The position numbers were made by a program, and so were the translations under genes. A DNA stretch of 64,000 nucleotides from Atopsyche davidsoni (Eukaryota > Arthropoda > Insecta > Trichoptera > Hydrobiosidae), in assembly GCA_022113835.1 (NCBI GenBank), contig JAILWY010000016.1, positions 5,859,501 through 5,923,500 of the forward strand. Direction: 5' to 3'. Below the pieces are notes generated by a model. It was not told the DNA's origin, searched no databases, and was given only the letters and a program-made list of their open reading frames with translations. This document shows positions 23,360-35,690 of the stretch, piece by piece (within the stretch, counting starts at the first letter, position 1; every line of letters starts with the position of its first letter).

Positions 23360-23600
23360 TCCGCTGTCGTCCCCCGATTCACTATTCCGGGACAGGCTCC
23401 CATTCAGACGTAACTGCAATCGTGGTATTTCAAAGACAAAACTCAACAGCGACTCTTAATATTCAAATCATGGGCCCATAACTCAGCTCGGGGAGGGAGC
23501 TGGAGGAGGCTGTACCTCACCCCCTTAGCGAGGGTGACTTCTTGGTGGCTGCTGAAATATAGCCAGTCCCGGGTGCATTTTGCACGTATGAAGTCTATTT
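23360..23600. promoter_or_regulatory. GC-rich island
   Basis: Contains GGGGAGGGAGCTGGAGGAGG (23491-23510) and TACCTCACCCCC. No coding signal. Stands out from A/T-run flanks on both sides. Confidence 0.22.
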
Positions 23601-23609
23601 AAAGTAAAC

Positions 23610-24185
23610 TATCCACTCACCTCTTATACTGGTGGCATTAAAAATATATATTTTTAATAATACTGAAATTAAAATTTCTTTTTAAATTAGAGTACATAGT
23701 AATGTTCTAATCATATCCTTATAATTCAAAGCTTTTTTTTGGTAACTTTTTTTCAAACACTGATATAAACTTCATTATGGATTCAGTATTTAATTACGAA
23801 TAATATATTGATTCGTTTTGGTGACAGTATTTTATTATATCTAGATGTATATAATGAATAAATTGGAAACGTTTAGTAATCAGGCACAATCCTAAAGTAT
23901 TTTTCTAATACAATATTTTTTGAAAATTCAAAAACATTTCAGATTTTGTAAATATATTTTTTTAAATAATCTATTACTATTTGTTATAATATTTAAATAA
24001 AATTTTTGTGTTTCTCTGTTGAAAAGTTTGAGAATAAAAATTCACAGTCATGTTTAAAGCAATAAATAAAAATGATATTGTGAACTTCACATTTTTAATA
24101 AACAAAGTACGTTGTCAATTCTTATGACAAAAATTAATAAATGCGAATTTATTACACACATAAAACTAAAATTCTCAAATTTTTT
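23610..24185. other. AT-rich stretch, nothing recognised
   Basis: A/T-run DNA without motifs, repeats or open frames of note. Confidence 0.5.
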
Positions 24186-24189
24186 TACG

Positions 24190-24325
24190 TTGGTTATGGG
24201 ATTCGAACCAAATATCGTGGCCCGCTGTAAGGCTGACAATACTGCTCTGCTTAGACCAGTGGATAACGTGGAAACACGATGGCCGTGAAGCGTGGGTTTG
24301 AATCCTATCAGAACTGCAAAAAAAT
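24190..24325. repeat. Two facing tRNA-like relics
   Basis: On the minus strand GGTTCGAATCC (24199-24209) is a perfect box B, with CTTACA upstream like the anticodon loop of a Val(TAC) tRNA. On the plus strand GGTTTGAATCC (24295-24305) is a near-perfect box B, with TTAGACCAGTGGATAACG (24250-24267) as a box A-like string. Neither folds into a clean cloverleaf by eye, so I call tRNA pseudogenes or tRNA-derived SINE heads, not functional tRNA genes. Confidence 0.4.
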
Positions 24326-24329
24326 CAAT

Positions 24330-25555
24330 TTATCGCGATGTTTCATGAGAGATAATATTTAAAAAAAAAATTATTATATAAATTTGTTGATAGCAATTCA
24401 ATCTTTATATTGTTGATAATGAAAAAAATATAATGTTTTAATGCAAAAATATATTTTTATTTGTGGAAAAACCTTGAAGTCACTAGTGGAAATATGACTC
24501 GTCAATCACTGGAAGATTATAATATTAGGTACGGGTATATAAAATGTATAAGATAACCTTTTTAATGTCCTTTCACGCTTAATCAATGTAACTGCAAAAA
24601 CGTGAAATGTCAGAAAACTGAATACAACATTGACATTGGCAATATGCCGTATCATGTAATGCAATATTTCATTGTAATAACATCCATTTGAATGTTAGTA
24701 AAAACTGAAGAGACTACTGAATACACACTTCGTTAAAAATAATATAGATTCTGAATGAAATTCTACACCATAATTAAATAAGCTTAAATTATGTTTTTAT
24801 TAAACATATTGTAAAAATAAAATGTGATATTGATATTGTGTACTCGTATTTATCTGGCAGTAATATTTGCAGCCAGATTTAGATGAATATCGATAGCTCA
24901 GAATTATTTGATCCCAAGAGTACTGTAAACTGCAATAAGCCGTCATCAATAAATTTTAGTACAAATATTATAACAAATTAGCAAAACCGTTTGCTCAGCA
25001 CGATGATCCGTAGTAAATGCCACTCAGAAATATTGATTTTGCAGTAAATTTAATATCACGCAAACGCCAAGCACGATGCAAATGCCTTCTCAATCAAACT
25101 CTGTCTTTTATATCAAATTCTGCATCGTAAACACCGTTAATATTAATGGGATATATTTGTCCGGGAAATTTATGCTTGATATATTAAAATCAGAGTAGTT
25201 AAAATTTACATGTATCCTCATACACAGGAAGCTTTTGAGGATACTCGAAGGATAGGATAGAAAGAAGGATACTTTTAACTAAGAGGTAATCACAACATTA
25301 CAATGTAATACTTAGATGTTGAAAGAGAAACAGAGTATGTTGTGAAACAAGTGAATTTTTTGCGACTATTATACGTCAGTATATTTAATTTTCTTTGAAT
25401 AAAAACTCTCTCCGCACTCGAATTCGAAAAGCATACGAGATAACCAAAAATAAGCTTTTGACTGAATGTTTGTTTGAGTGAAGGTGTTTTCCACGTATAG
25501 CTAGTATTAAAGAATATTTTGAAAAGTGTTATCTAGATACAATCATTGTGAAGAT
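24330..25555. other. AT-rich stretch, nothing recognised
   Basis: A/T-run DNA with no recognisable gene, RNA or repeat copy. Confidence 0.45.
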
Positions 25556-25559
25556 TATT

Positions 25560-25810
25560 TTTTTCAGCCCTCGGCTGGCACTTCCACGAGGTATTTATTT
25601 GTGATTTCCCGGGGCCCCAGGCCGCACACGTCGCTCGAATAACCCGCCGGATATTGGGTGGGAGCGGATATTGGTCCTTTCTTATATACATACAGGAGCA
25701 GTGTGTATCTGCGTCCAGGTGGGATGCTCTGGGTTGTTTTATGTGTTTGTTCACTTTGCTTCGTGCACGACTTATGGTTACCTGCTTTTATAGGCACCCG
25801 CTTTACTGCA
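25560..25810. promoter_or_regulatory. GC-rich island
   Basis: CCCGGGGCCCCAGGCCGC (25608 on) and flanking balanced DNA. Four overlapping short frames are open across it on both strands, which argues for composition rather than coding. Candidate conserved non-coding element. Confidence 0.22.
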
Positions 25811-25814
25811 CTTA

Positions 25815-27300
25815 TGCTATCTCATATAAAACAGAATGATTATTTATTAGATTAAAAATAATCTGTAATAAGCAAATAATACAAAAAAAATATTTTCTTC
25901 CTTTTAAGACTAGAATATTTAGTCATATTTATTTTTTCCGAATTTACGTAAGAGAATGCTGCGTAAGTCATATTCTTCAACTTTTTTTGTTGTTGAATAA
26001 GTTTCTAAAAATGGTCAATAGTATTATTTTATGTAAAACTTATTATTATTAAAATACATAAACTAAAAAAGAGTCAATTTTATATTTGAACGCGAATAAC
26101 ACGAAGACAGCTTGACGACCATGGTGTGCCTTTTATACTATAATATAACAGTGTTTTATAAGAACAATGAGTCATACAAATTAAATAAAAACAGTTATTC
26201 AGTTGAATTAATCTGCGTATTTGATTTATACTCCGCAACAAGGAACAAAACTTAAGTGATATTCGTATTATTATTCAACTTCTACTTTTAATGGCATTGG
26301 CTTTTTGATAAGAGTACATTTAAATGTCAATTTCAAGTTGACTGCATAAAAAGTATTATTGTATAGTACATGGTGCATGGTGCTATATATAAAAATAAAA
26401 GTAACCTGGCTGATTTCATTTTTAATTTGATTAATCAAATCAACAGCTCCTGCAAAAAATAAATTGGTTAGAGGTATATCGTTTATCGAACAGTAGGTTG
26501 ACTTTTTTTGTTGCAAAAATCATACTGTTACTTACAGGTTTTATTTTTCCGTTTATTACAAGATAGATATATATACATAGCTTTTGTTCGCATACACTTT
26601 TTATTTATTTAAAAAAAAACTGTGACAAGTGAACGACAAGTCTTAAGAAAATTATTCTCGAAACTATAAATTTGTTTCGTTATTTGAGATATCATCTGAG
26701 GTGTATTTTATAATTAAAATTTTTGATATTAATAAGTATTTTTTACAAATGTTTATTAAAATACTTTTACTTTATCACGTTCCTTGAATTTAAGATAAAA
26801 TCTAAGCAAACCAATATCATGGGTGAGTAAATTTATTTGGTGTTTTAATATATTACGTGCCAATACGAGACACATGATAGTGTTATTTTTTTTAATATTC
26901 AAAGTTTTACCACAATATTTATTTATTAAATAAAAATAAATAAAATAATTGATCTTCTTATCAAGATGACGTACAGTCTTTTATCAAAAAATATTGTATT
27001 TCTTGAAGTAAAATGCAACTGCTACTTATATGGTATTACTACTAACCCACTTTAATTTTTAATATCCACATTTAAATATGAATATGAGACGATCGTAATA
27101 TAATTTCCATTCGGTTATTTATATTTGTTGTTTAGTGTAAATAATAGTTAGCTACTACAGATCGAGAAAATTTTTTATGGCTAGTATAAATACCGTTTTG
27201 GTTTATTATTACACCGTGGCTTAATCTTGCCGAGACATTGCACCACCACACTGAATACAATCAATCCCTAATTTGACATTGTAACATCTCAATAGTACAA
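25815..27300. other. AT-rich stretch, nothing recognised
   Basis: A/T-run DNA. The minus-strand frame 26271-26516 (81 codons) has low-complexity content and no recognisable motif. Confidence 0.45.
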
Positions 27301-27309
27301 CTACCGCCT

Positions 27310-27480
27310 TCTCTGGTCAATCCATCAAGCAACATGGCGGCTAATCAGCTTGCAATCTGGCTCGTTCCCGGAAATGGAATAATTATCACACGACCCAGCA
27401 TTATCTCATTATGGTCCACGTGTACCGAGCGGGTGCGCACAGCATCATCCCAGGGCCGTCGGAACACCTCTACTCAAGAT
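27310..27480. promoter_or_regulatory. Balanced island with STAT-like and E-box sites
   Basis: Contains TTCCCGGAA (27365-27373, a perfect TTC-N3-GAA STAT-type palindrome) and CACGTG (27417-27422). Also AATTATC/TTATCT strings. No credible coding frame. A regulatory element is inferred. Confidence 0.3.
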
Positions 27481-27486
27481 CAATCA

Positions 27487-27770
27487 TTTTATCTTTCTAT
27501 AACAGACAAGTCACTTGATGTAACCTTTAAAACTGCATGTGACGTTTTATCTTAATACAACATAAAACCAATTTAATTTAATATTTAGTACCACCAGTGA
27601 CGTTTTATATTTATATAACAGTAAAGCTTACTGATATAGCTTACATTTTAGAGTCTCATAATACACTGAAAAGTGTTGGTTTATCTTTTTTAACTGTAAG
27701 ATACTGCAAAGTAACGTTTTATCTTCATATAATAGACAAGCAACATGACGTATCTTACAAATAACCCTTT
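27487..27770 (+). repeat. Degenerate ~58-bp tandem repeat
   Basis: Units beginning TTTTATCTT/TTTTATATT start at 27487, 27545, 27603 and 27717 (spacings 58, 58, 114). Three of the four are preceded by TGACG, GTGACG or GTAACG. Within units ATATAACAGACAAG-like strings recur (27496, 27612, 27726). The unit between 27661 and 27716 is most diverged. The register is real but the copies are old. Confidence 0.6.
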
Positions 27771-27939
27771 CTACTAGAAAGTGTTTTGCGCTGTTATCCT
27801 ATAACTAAGTGCGAATTAAACTGTCATTAACAAGTGTATAACAAACAGACTTACATTAAACTTTTAACACAAATAATTTCGACAACGTGTCACGAGAAGT
27901 GGAACAACAACAATTATACTTTTTTCTAAAAAATATAAT

Positions 27940-27985
27940 AAAATTTCACCAAGTACTTTCAATCAGAAATATTAAACATACATTC
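27940..27985 (-). repeat. Short fragment of foldback family 1 flank
   Basis: TTCACCAAGTACTTTCAATCAGAAATATT on the plus strand (27946-27974; read as two parts TTCACCAAGTACTT and AATCAGAAATATT) matches the inverted flank at 12.76-12.79 kb and, inverted, 2.99-3.02 kb. Isolated fragment. Confidence 0.45.
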
Positions 27986-27999
27986 AAATATGTTTTTTT

Positions 28000-28970
28000 A
28001 TCCTGCAATACCTTTAATGGACCTATATTAAAAAACAAATAACTACACCATGAATTTCGAATGATAAAATTCTCGGTAAAAATATCCCTGAAAGATTTAA
28101 CCTGAATATGATAAAAGAGTAGCGGAGTATTATTTTATACTCTGGACGATATTGTAACGGGAACCAAGAAGAAGCGATGGTCACCATCGCAGTTGAAGGA
28201 AAAAGAAAGCCGTAAATATAATTCCTATGAAATAGTGCAGAATGTATCTGAATACTTTTCTGTCCCTCATTTCTGAGAAGATTAATCCTATTTTATTATT
28301 TTCTACTGAACGGTTGGCAATACAAATGTCGCAGACCGATTCTCAGAACGTCTTCGTCTCTTTTATTCACTTGGTAAAATCGTTTGTGCTGCATCAGGTA
28401 CATAAATGTACTCATTTTACTCTACAGTAAAAAAAATGTTTTTAAATATTACATTGTAAATGAAAATACTCATCATTTTGAGCTAGAATAATATGAATAG
28501 TGCCTGTTTACTTTCAAACCCAATGTGATTTATTTGTGACGTTTGCTGCGCTACCAGCACGTACGAAGCCAAAGCCGCGTATTAAACATGCATTTGGAAT
28601 ACTTCACATGAATCATACATATAAATTTTTTAATGCTGTCAAAATTTATTTATAAAATCTGAGAAGTAGAATAGAAGTTAGATTCAATTCATTATGCACA
28701 AGAGAATAAATTTTTTATTTGATATGCGTTGCAATATCAAAGTCAGTAGAAAACAAAAAATATTTGTTGATGATTTGAAAAAAAAATAATGAACGTGCTT
28801 GTGTATAAGAATAAATCGTCCAAAATATTGTTTTTAAAAAAAAATTACGTAAAATACAAATTTATAATTTGTTTACATATTTTTTTATCGTAATACCAAA
28901 ACGTAATAGTTTCATATATATATATTACATAAATAATATAAATACTAAAAAAATCGTGCGGTTTTTACGA
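28000..28970. other. AT-rich stretch, nothing recognised
   Basis: A/T-run DNA with no recognisable gene or repeat. A 62-codon plus-strand frame at 28242 is not recognisable. Confidence 0.4.
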
Positions 28971-28979
28971 TATCTATCA

Positions 28980-29155
28980 TTGTGAACATCTGCTGTTTAC
29001 ATTTCCCCGGTGGGATTAATCATGAGAACTGCAAAGACGCGACCCGGGCCGGGTGACTCGCGGGTGACCTCACCTAACCTAACCTAACCTCACCCGCCCC
29101 GCGGCGAGGCGGCCTGGTGTGTGATTGTAGAAGGCCCAATCAAAACAGACCTCGC
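28980..29155. promoter_or_regulatory. GC-rich island with short CCTAA repeats and K50-homeodomain-like site
   Basis: Very GC-rich core (GACCCGGGCCGGGTGACTCG). Three CCTAA units sit at about 29074-29090, the complement of the TTAGG insect telomere repeat. GGGATTAATC at 29012-29021 contains a Bicoid/Otd-type TAATCC on the minus strand. No open frame. Candidate regulatory element; the telomere-like units are too few to mean a telomere. Confidence 0.3.
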
Positions 29156-29159
29156 GACA

Positions 29160-30080
29160 ATTTAATTGATTTTAATAAAAAAAAAAATTTAAAAAATGTC
29201 CTTTTATAGTATATATTGCATTTTTTTAATTCGCAGCTTTCAACGGTGTTAAATTGTTTATTATCTATTTTTATTGAATGTGATATAATGCATCGTGCCT
29301 CATTGCTTAGTGGAGTAAAAAATATGTTTTGTACATTCGCTAAAACAGGTTAAAATTCAAAGAAACCTTTCAAAAAATGTTGGTTGTAAAGCATAAACAC
29401 CATTTTGATGTTATATCTTAGCCTTGGATATATTGTTAAATTATCTACATCTAACCAGCTGTAAGTTATTTGAAAAAGGTTTACTGTGCTAGAAAATTCC
29501 ATACTAAAAATTCCAGAAGTCGTTCAGGGTTTTGTGAAAAAAAACTTTTGAATGAGGTAGCTGTGATAATGTTAAAAAAAAACATTATGAAATGATAATC
29601 AATACTATTTATTATTAAAATATTAATAAAAGGAGTAAAATAACCAATGTAAAACGAAAATTAGAAATATTTAATAACACATACTTTACAAATATGTTGT
29701 TTTTAGAAGTATGTGTATTTTGGCAGCCGTTGTTAATAGAATTACTGGGTCCTTCGGTAATATGTTTCGTGATTAGTTGTAGTTTTAGACGTTTTGGTTA
29801 CGGTGACGGTTTTAAATGTACAGTACAGTATCTGCTACTTTAACATGAAATTTAAAACCATGAAAATGACTACTACCGAGCTCGAAATGAAGGAAATTTT
29901 AACTGATAACACAGTGTTACACCCAAAAAATCAATAATTCTAATAATATATTTATACATTATTCGCTAGTGTTCTAAGTAGATATTTAACAATATTTTAC
30001 GCCTGTTTTTGTACGTACATGCTTCTATCGTTCATTGTTACATGTAAGATAAAAGATAAATCCATGTTGCAAAAAACGTA
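29160..30080. other. AT-rich stretch, nothing recognised
   Basis: A/T-run DNA with no recognised feature. Confidence 0.45.
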
Positions 30081-30084
30081 TCTT

Positions 30085-30385
30085 GTAGCTCGTACTAACC
30101 TGCGGTTGACTTAAGAATAAGCTCGGAGTATAATGGATCCAGCTTTATGAGCGACTTAAAGTCAGTCAGTATAAATTATATCGCCAGTTTCTCTCTTATC
30201 TATTGCAAGTCGCCAATTTATAGACTATGAAGTGCAGCGACACGTGGAGGCGAGCCAACCCACCGAGTCTCTCTGGGCTTGCAATTAAAAAGGCAACTAA
30301 AGTATGGACGCTTCGCTAACCTACCAACGCAAGACCTAACGGTGGCACTAAAAACGTCACTGGCCTCGTGTAGCTGTATGTATAT
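30085..30385. promoter_or_regulatory. Balanced-composition island
   Basis: Includes GCAGCGACACGTGGAGGCGA (30234 on, with a CACGTG) and repeated GTCAGTCAG. No coding frame or homology recognised. Candidate regulatory block. Confidence 0.2.
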
Positions 30386-30703
30386 GTTTGCAATAAAATA
30401 TCCAAATAAAAACTTAAAGCAATAAATACATCATTAATGTGCATCCTCTGTTAATTTAAAATATGATTAAATAACTTTCATGGGCAAACATTTACGCGGC
30501 AGTAAAGTATATTGAGTAAAGTTATTATAAAATAACCATTATTAATTGAGCACTTAACTTGTTGTTTATCAAATAACAAATAATATCTAAATCTAAAATA
30601 TATATTATTGATTTTTGTGAAGACCAAGACAAGAAGTACGATTTTGCCTATACAGGTTTTATTGATTGATAATGATTAAGTACATTTTTCAAATATTGAA
30701 AAT

Positions 30704-30782
30704 TGTGTGGGATTTGAACCCACATCCCTAAGTTTACATGGCCGGTGCATTACCAAGTATACCAACGAATCACTGGTACCTA
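30704..30782 (-). repeat. tRNA-like relic (Thr-TGT-like anticodon loop)
   Basis: Read on the minus strand: GTTGGTATACTTGGTAATGC (D-arm like), CCGGCCATGTAAACTTAG (anticodon-arm like, TGT in a 7-nt loop, 3' half of the stem decayed), then GTGGGTTCAAATCCCAC, a perfect T arm with intact box B (30710-30720 on plus). The mismatched anticodon stem and missing acceptor pairing make it a pseudogene or SINE head. Confidence 0.5.
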
Positions 30783-31159
30783 GCAAGAATTTTTAACAAT
30801 CATATCCTATAAGTGAAACAACGTACTTATTATGCCAATTAAAATAAAACATATATTCAACAACTGTATTATGTATTTCAATCAATGTAAACTATATTGA
30901 TTATCAATAAACCGTTATAATTTTAAAAAAATACCACATCGTTGAACTACATATATTAACAGCAATTTACAATACTTGTTGGTGAGTAGCTGGTTTAAAG
31001 AAATGATTTGACGGTAGAATATTATTGCGACTATATCAGAGCTTAACGGAATTGATTAATTAAACTTGATACTTTGTAAGCAGATGATCAAACTTAACGC
31101 TTAAGATGTGAAAAGATTGGACTTTGAGAAGTTAGTTATAATATGAAAATAAATCTGGT

Positions 31160-31375
31160 CTGGGATGAACTTCCTAATTCCCCGTGTCTTTAGCGACACA
31201 CACGCAGGCGTGCAGCTCCGTGTGTGTTAGGTTAGGTCACATGTATTATCTAAATAACGCACACACAAGCACAGAATTACGGTTCGTTCCGGCCGTTTGC
31301 AATTCGGGTGACCATGGTTTAGCCGCGAATATATAGCCTGCGGCATGAAGCAGGGGCAACCAACCGATGGACGCA
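31160..31375. promoter_or_regulatory. Balanced-composition island
   Basis: Contains GTTAGGTTAGG (31226 on, two TTAGG units), ACACACGCAGGCGTG and GGCCGTTTGC. No coding frame. Candidate regulatory element. Confidence 0.2.
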
Positions 31376-31689
31376 CTGAACATCAATAATTAATCATGGA
31401 AAAAACTCCAGCCTGCAAATCAAACTATTTATTATGAAATGTGAAATCAATAAAAATTAAATGTAAAGGGTTTTATATAAATTGTACACCGAACTGAACA
31501 TCGTTCATAAGTAAACTTTGGTTTATTTTTAATAATGTTAGATGTTTCTTGAAATATGTTTAAATTGTAAAAAAAAATATCGTTGTTATAATTTGAATAC
31601 ATAAAAAAACGATTTTCTAGTCGGGTTACTTTTATAACCAAGATCAAACAACGACAATTATAAAGAACTATAAAGTGCATAATGACTGC

Positions 31690-31905
31690 TGGTTCGTCTA
31701 AATACAAGAGCATTTCTTGCAGCGGCGCTTTCGCAGTTCCACGGTTAAGCACCCCTGCGGCCCCTACGTCAGCCGCTCCGGATCGTAAGATAAATCAAAG
31801 CGTTTATTGTTGGCTACCGCTGGCCGCATTGTCCTTCCAGTCTCCGGCCATTCTACATGACTCCTTCCTTGGACCTTCGCATCCATAAGGCTTCAGATGA
31901 ACGAC
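31690..31905. promoter_or_regulatory. GC-rich island
   Basis: A 68-codon plus-strand frame (31682-31888) crosses it but its product is not recognisable and a minus-strand frame overlaps it. Stands out strongly from the flanks. Could be regulatory or an unrecognised short exon. Confidence 0.22.
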
Positions 31906-31972
31906 TCATTCTGCGTCTCAATTACAGGAGAAAGTATTGAAGCATTATCATAAGAAGACTAAAAATATCTTA

Positions 31973-32036
31973 GATTAGCTATTTTCTGTAACGTCAACAA
32001 ACTTGATTAGCTATTCTCTGTAATGTCATAAAACTT
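31973..32036 (+). repeat. Two-copy 32-bp tandem duplication
   Basis: 31973-32004 and 32005-32036 both begin GATTAGCTATT and end AAACTT, with CTCTGTAA versus TTCTGTAA inside. About 85 percent identical by eye. Confidence 0.8.
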
Positions 32037-32694
32037 AATGAGAACGCGCTGAACTCTGAAACGTTGTCAATTTAATTCTGATTTTTTCACCAATTTGTCT
32101 TTCTCTGTGCTTGTGTTGAAAAAATTATTTCTCAATGAATAATTCTTGTGAATTAAGAAATTCATGAGTTTTACAGTCAAACTTAGATATTGTCAAAATA
32201 TCAGAACAGAATCACAAAAATGATTTACACGTTTCCAGCATGGTTAAAAAAACTACAGTTAACCTATTCTAAATTATGTTCCTCTCGAATGCTATTATTT
32301 TCTACAATATTTTACATACAATTTTTAATAGATCTAATAAAATCATGGCACATAATAGTTAGAAAGCTACTCCCTACAAGAGATAGGCTAACGCAATTGA
32401 CTGTGTTGATTATTAAACATATCATATTATTCAGAGAAATATTGTTTCAAAAGTCTATTTAAAGAATCGATACCGAACCTAGTTATTATTGAATCTTCAA
32501 TAAATGTTCATCGCCAACATCGTTTTATTTTATTATTAATAATATACACAACAGAGTTGGCCTATATAACTACTTAATGGTGTTATATATCATTCAATAA
32601 ACGAAGTAAATTTTCTATATACAGTTTAATTAATTTGTGAACAAACCCTAGTAGTGAAATCGAGCTTCATAAAATACTTGCAGCTTTGTTTTGA

Positions 32695-32835
32695 CATTTT
32701 TGAAATTTGCCATCAATTCAGACCACTTTGCTATCAAACGGGTGATCTCTAATGTCCTGTGACGTCACACCGATTCTCGGTGACTTGGGTCTGGAGTCTG
32801 GACCTCGGAAGCAATCATAACAAGGATATAAAATT
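32695..32835. promoter_or_regulatory. Island with a CRE palindrome
   Basis: TGTGACGTCACAC contains a perfect TGACGTCA at 32760-32767 inside a 10-bp palindrome. Flanking DNA is balanced in composition. A CREB/ATF-type site is plausible; nothing else is identifiable. Confidence 0.3.
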
Positions 32836-32839
32836 TGAA

Positions 32840-34785
32840 ATAAGGTCGGATCGCACATGAAGTGATATCTGTGTGTGGTCTTCCTACACGGGAAATATAA
32901 TGTAAGGAGAAATAATGTACTTTTCTTTGAGAAACTTTCTTAAAATAACTTGAATAAACTCTACGTTTCTTTAAAAATAATTTTATTTTTTGAATATTTC
33001 TTATAACTTGAAAATTATAAAAGTATTTTTTTGATAAATTTATTTTGTATAATTTCAGTAAAATCCCATGTGTAGTAATGGTATATTATATTGAATTTTG
33101 CAGTCGGTATTTTGTATCTATTTCAGTGACATGTTCTAAAAAAGCAAATATAAAATACACATAAAATCTCAAATAGAATATTTTATTGTTAATCACTAAC
33201 GTTGTGTTAAATAACAATTTAAATTAAGATATGTTTATTTAATATAAAGAGGTTATTCTATCTTCCAAAATCTATCTAATGCAACAAGAAAAAGGTGTTT
33301 AACCCAAATCAAACTTCAAACAAAAATCAAAATCTGTTACCCCAGTTTATTATTATCTTTAATAAGAACTACATCATACATGATCATTACATAACTTCTA
33401 AATATATAAACTATAAATTAAGACCACTCGACCGAGTTTAATGTTTGTATAGTTGTATTTAATAGCAACAGCATCTGTGAATATAAAACCATGGATATAA
33501 TCGATAAATCAGTAACTGAATGCCCATAACTTATGAACGATGGGTACCTTAGAAGGAAGATGGTTGCAGGAATGATCGTTTGCAAGTTTTCAGTTAAAAG
33601 TCCGACCATTCAAGTGCGTCTCCTCAGTAAAATTTACATTGAGATACCATACGGGTGCACTGATTGATGTAATATGTACGTGCACGATACATGCAGATGT
33701 TTCACAACAAAAAGACATACAATTTGTATAAATATCAAATTATTACTTTGAAAACAGTATAGTTTAGATATATTTAGATAAAAACTGCAAACCAAAGATT
33801 ACGCCAATTATTTGTTTTTAATTTTATCAATATTTTTTTAATTGCTAGCTCTAAATGTATTTAGTAAAAAATAATGAATTGATACGACTAAAAAACCCGA
33901 AACTATCGATCAAACAAAAAAAAAACTATATTGATTAAAATTTCAGAAAAAAATGTAGCGGTGCTGTCACTTTTACAAAAATATTGTGTTTTATTTTACA
34001 ATCTAAAAACATGAGGCAGAAGCAGATACAATCATAAAAAACTGATAAATAATATGTCAACACGTCAATTTTAGTTTATTTTTTCAAATGTGTTTTCGAT
34101 ATAAAAATAAACTGATGTACTAATTAATGTAAAAAGTGTTAACTTTTTGTTGTAATTAAATACAAGATATAACAAAAATTAAGGCTTTTTTTCGTTGTGA
34201 GCTCTCGAAAAAATCAAAACTCAAATCAACCTGAGTAGCTAGCGACTTGCCAAAAACTAGGTATAGCATCAAATCCGAGTAACACTAACCTAATTTATTT
34301 AAATTGTTTTATATTAAAATGAAAACATGGGTTTTATGATAAAACCCTTTTTTGATGCAGGTTTTTATAATATGCTGTTTTTAACCAGAGGTGTAGCAAT
34401 CCGTACATATCCCCAACTACTTTTAAATGCATTTCTTCTTGCCTTTTAACTATATATATATATATATAGTAGTGTGGTTCTTCTCGATGCTCTCAAATTA
34501 TCAGAGATTGAATTATATGCTTACCGCTCTTAAACAAGAAAGAGCTAAAATAGATTTTGCTTTCTATAACTTGCCTATGTCTATATTAACAAACGTCTTC
34601 TTATTATATTAATGATAAAGTTATAAATCATATTTTGTTAGATTGTCTTAGTTTGTCTGTCTTCTTAATATATTTTTTAAATTACACGATAAACATAAAT
34701 TATTATAATAGTCACATAAATTATTGCTTGTTCCCTTCATCAACTATGTCTCGTTTTCGTCTGGCATTTGAGGCTATGAAATATT
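32840..34785. other. AT-rich stretch, nothing recognised
   Basis: A/T-run DNA, including a short AT run at 34451-34468. Open frames of 60 codons or so are unrecognisable. Confidence 0.45.
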
Positions 34786-34789
34786 TAAA

Positions 34790-34998
34790 ACTTTTTCAGT
34801 GACTGAAGATGCCCCAGCCGAATCTGGAGTCAAACCGAATTAATTTTTACCTCATAAAAATGTCAAGTCGGCAGCGCTGGAAGGAGCCAGGCCAGCAACT
34901 TAAGAGAAGGGCTCCCAGGCAAAAAATGCAAAACCGGAGAACGAATCCGGGGCTCGGAGACAGCAGCCGATGGCGACACGCAGACGTAGAATGACGTT
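34790..34998. promoter_or_regulatory. GC-rich island
   Basis: Contains GGAAGGAGCCAGGCCAGC (34878 on) and a short inverted pair (GGGAGCCC region near 34908-34920). A 61-codon frame across it is not recognisable. Confidence 0.22.
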
Positions 34999-34999
34999 T

Positions 35000-35475
35000 A
35001 AAATAACAAAGAAAAATAATTTTTAAAATATTAAATATACGAATATATTAAGCAATTCATACTGTTTTGGTGACTGATCGGTTTTAGAAGTAAATCCGCT
35101 ACAATTATTTAGATTGTGCGTAGAATATTTCATTTCCAGTACTCTAGTATCATTTCGCGAAACTATTCACATAAAATAAAAGTAATCTAATGTGGTGCAA
35201 CACCTTATAAAATTATGATAAATTGTATATTAAAAATATATATTATACATATTCACTCAGCTTTCAAATAAAAAATTTCAAAATTAAAAAAAATTGTCAA
35301 TATGCGATGAATTTAAATGCGGTTTTATACCCAAAGAACATAAGTGTATTTAGAATTTAAAAAATATATATATTAGCAATAGCAAATACTATTTAAAACT
35401 TTAAAAATAAGTTACGACTAAAAAATCAATATGTTTTGACTCAAAAAGAAATAAATTAAAACGTAAAGTATATTT
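35000..35475. other. AT-rich stretch, nothing recognised
   Basis: A/T-run DNA without features. Confidence 0.45.
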
Positions 35476-35477
35476 CC

Positions 35478-35690
35478 TACGGCCGGGCGCCACTGCCTTG
35501 CGATAGAATCAATGTCAATCCTGTCACGAGTCCCGCGGCCATAATTCAGTCGAGAAGCAAAAAAACTTTTATTCTATGCAAATAGGTTTAGTTGGGCATT
35601 CAATTTCCTGCAAGTGCCTTCGGTGCAGCGCCCATGAAGCTGCCAGCCAGTGCAGTACACGCGTGCGAAGTAATACAGCGCAGGATTATC
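35478..35690. promoter_or_regulatory. GC-rich island with octamer site
   Basis: Contains a perfect POU octamer ATGCAAAT (35576-35583) between two GC-rich blocks (GGCCGGGCGCC at 35480s; GTGCAGCGCCCATGAAGCTG at 35622). No coding frame. Candidate enhancer-like element. Confidence 0.3.
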
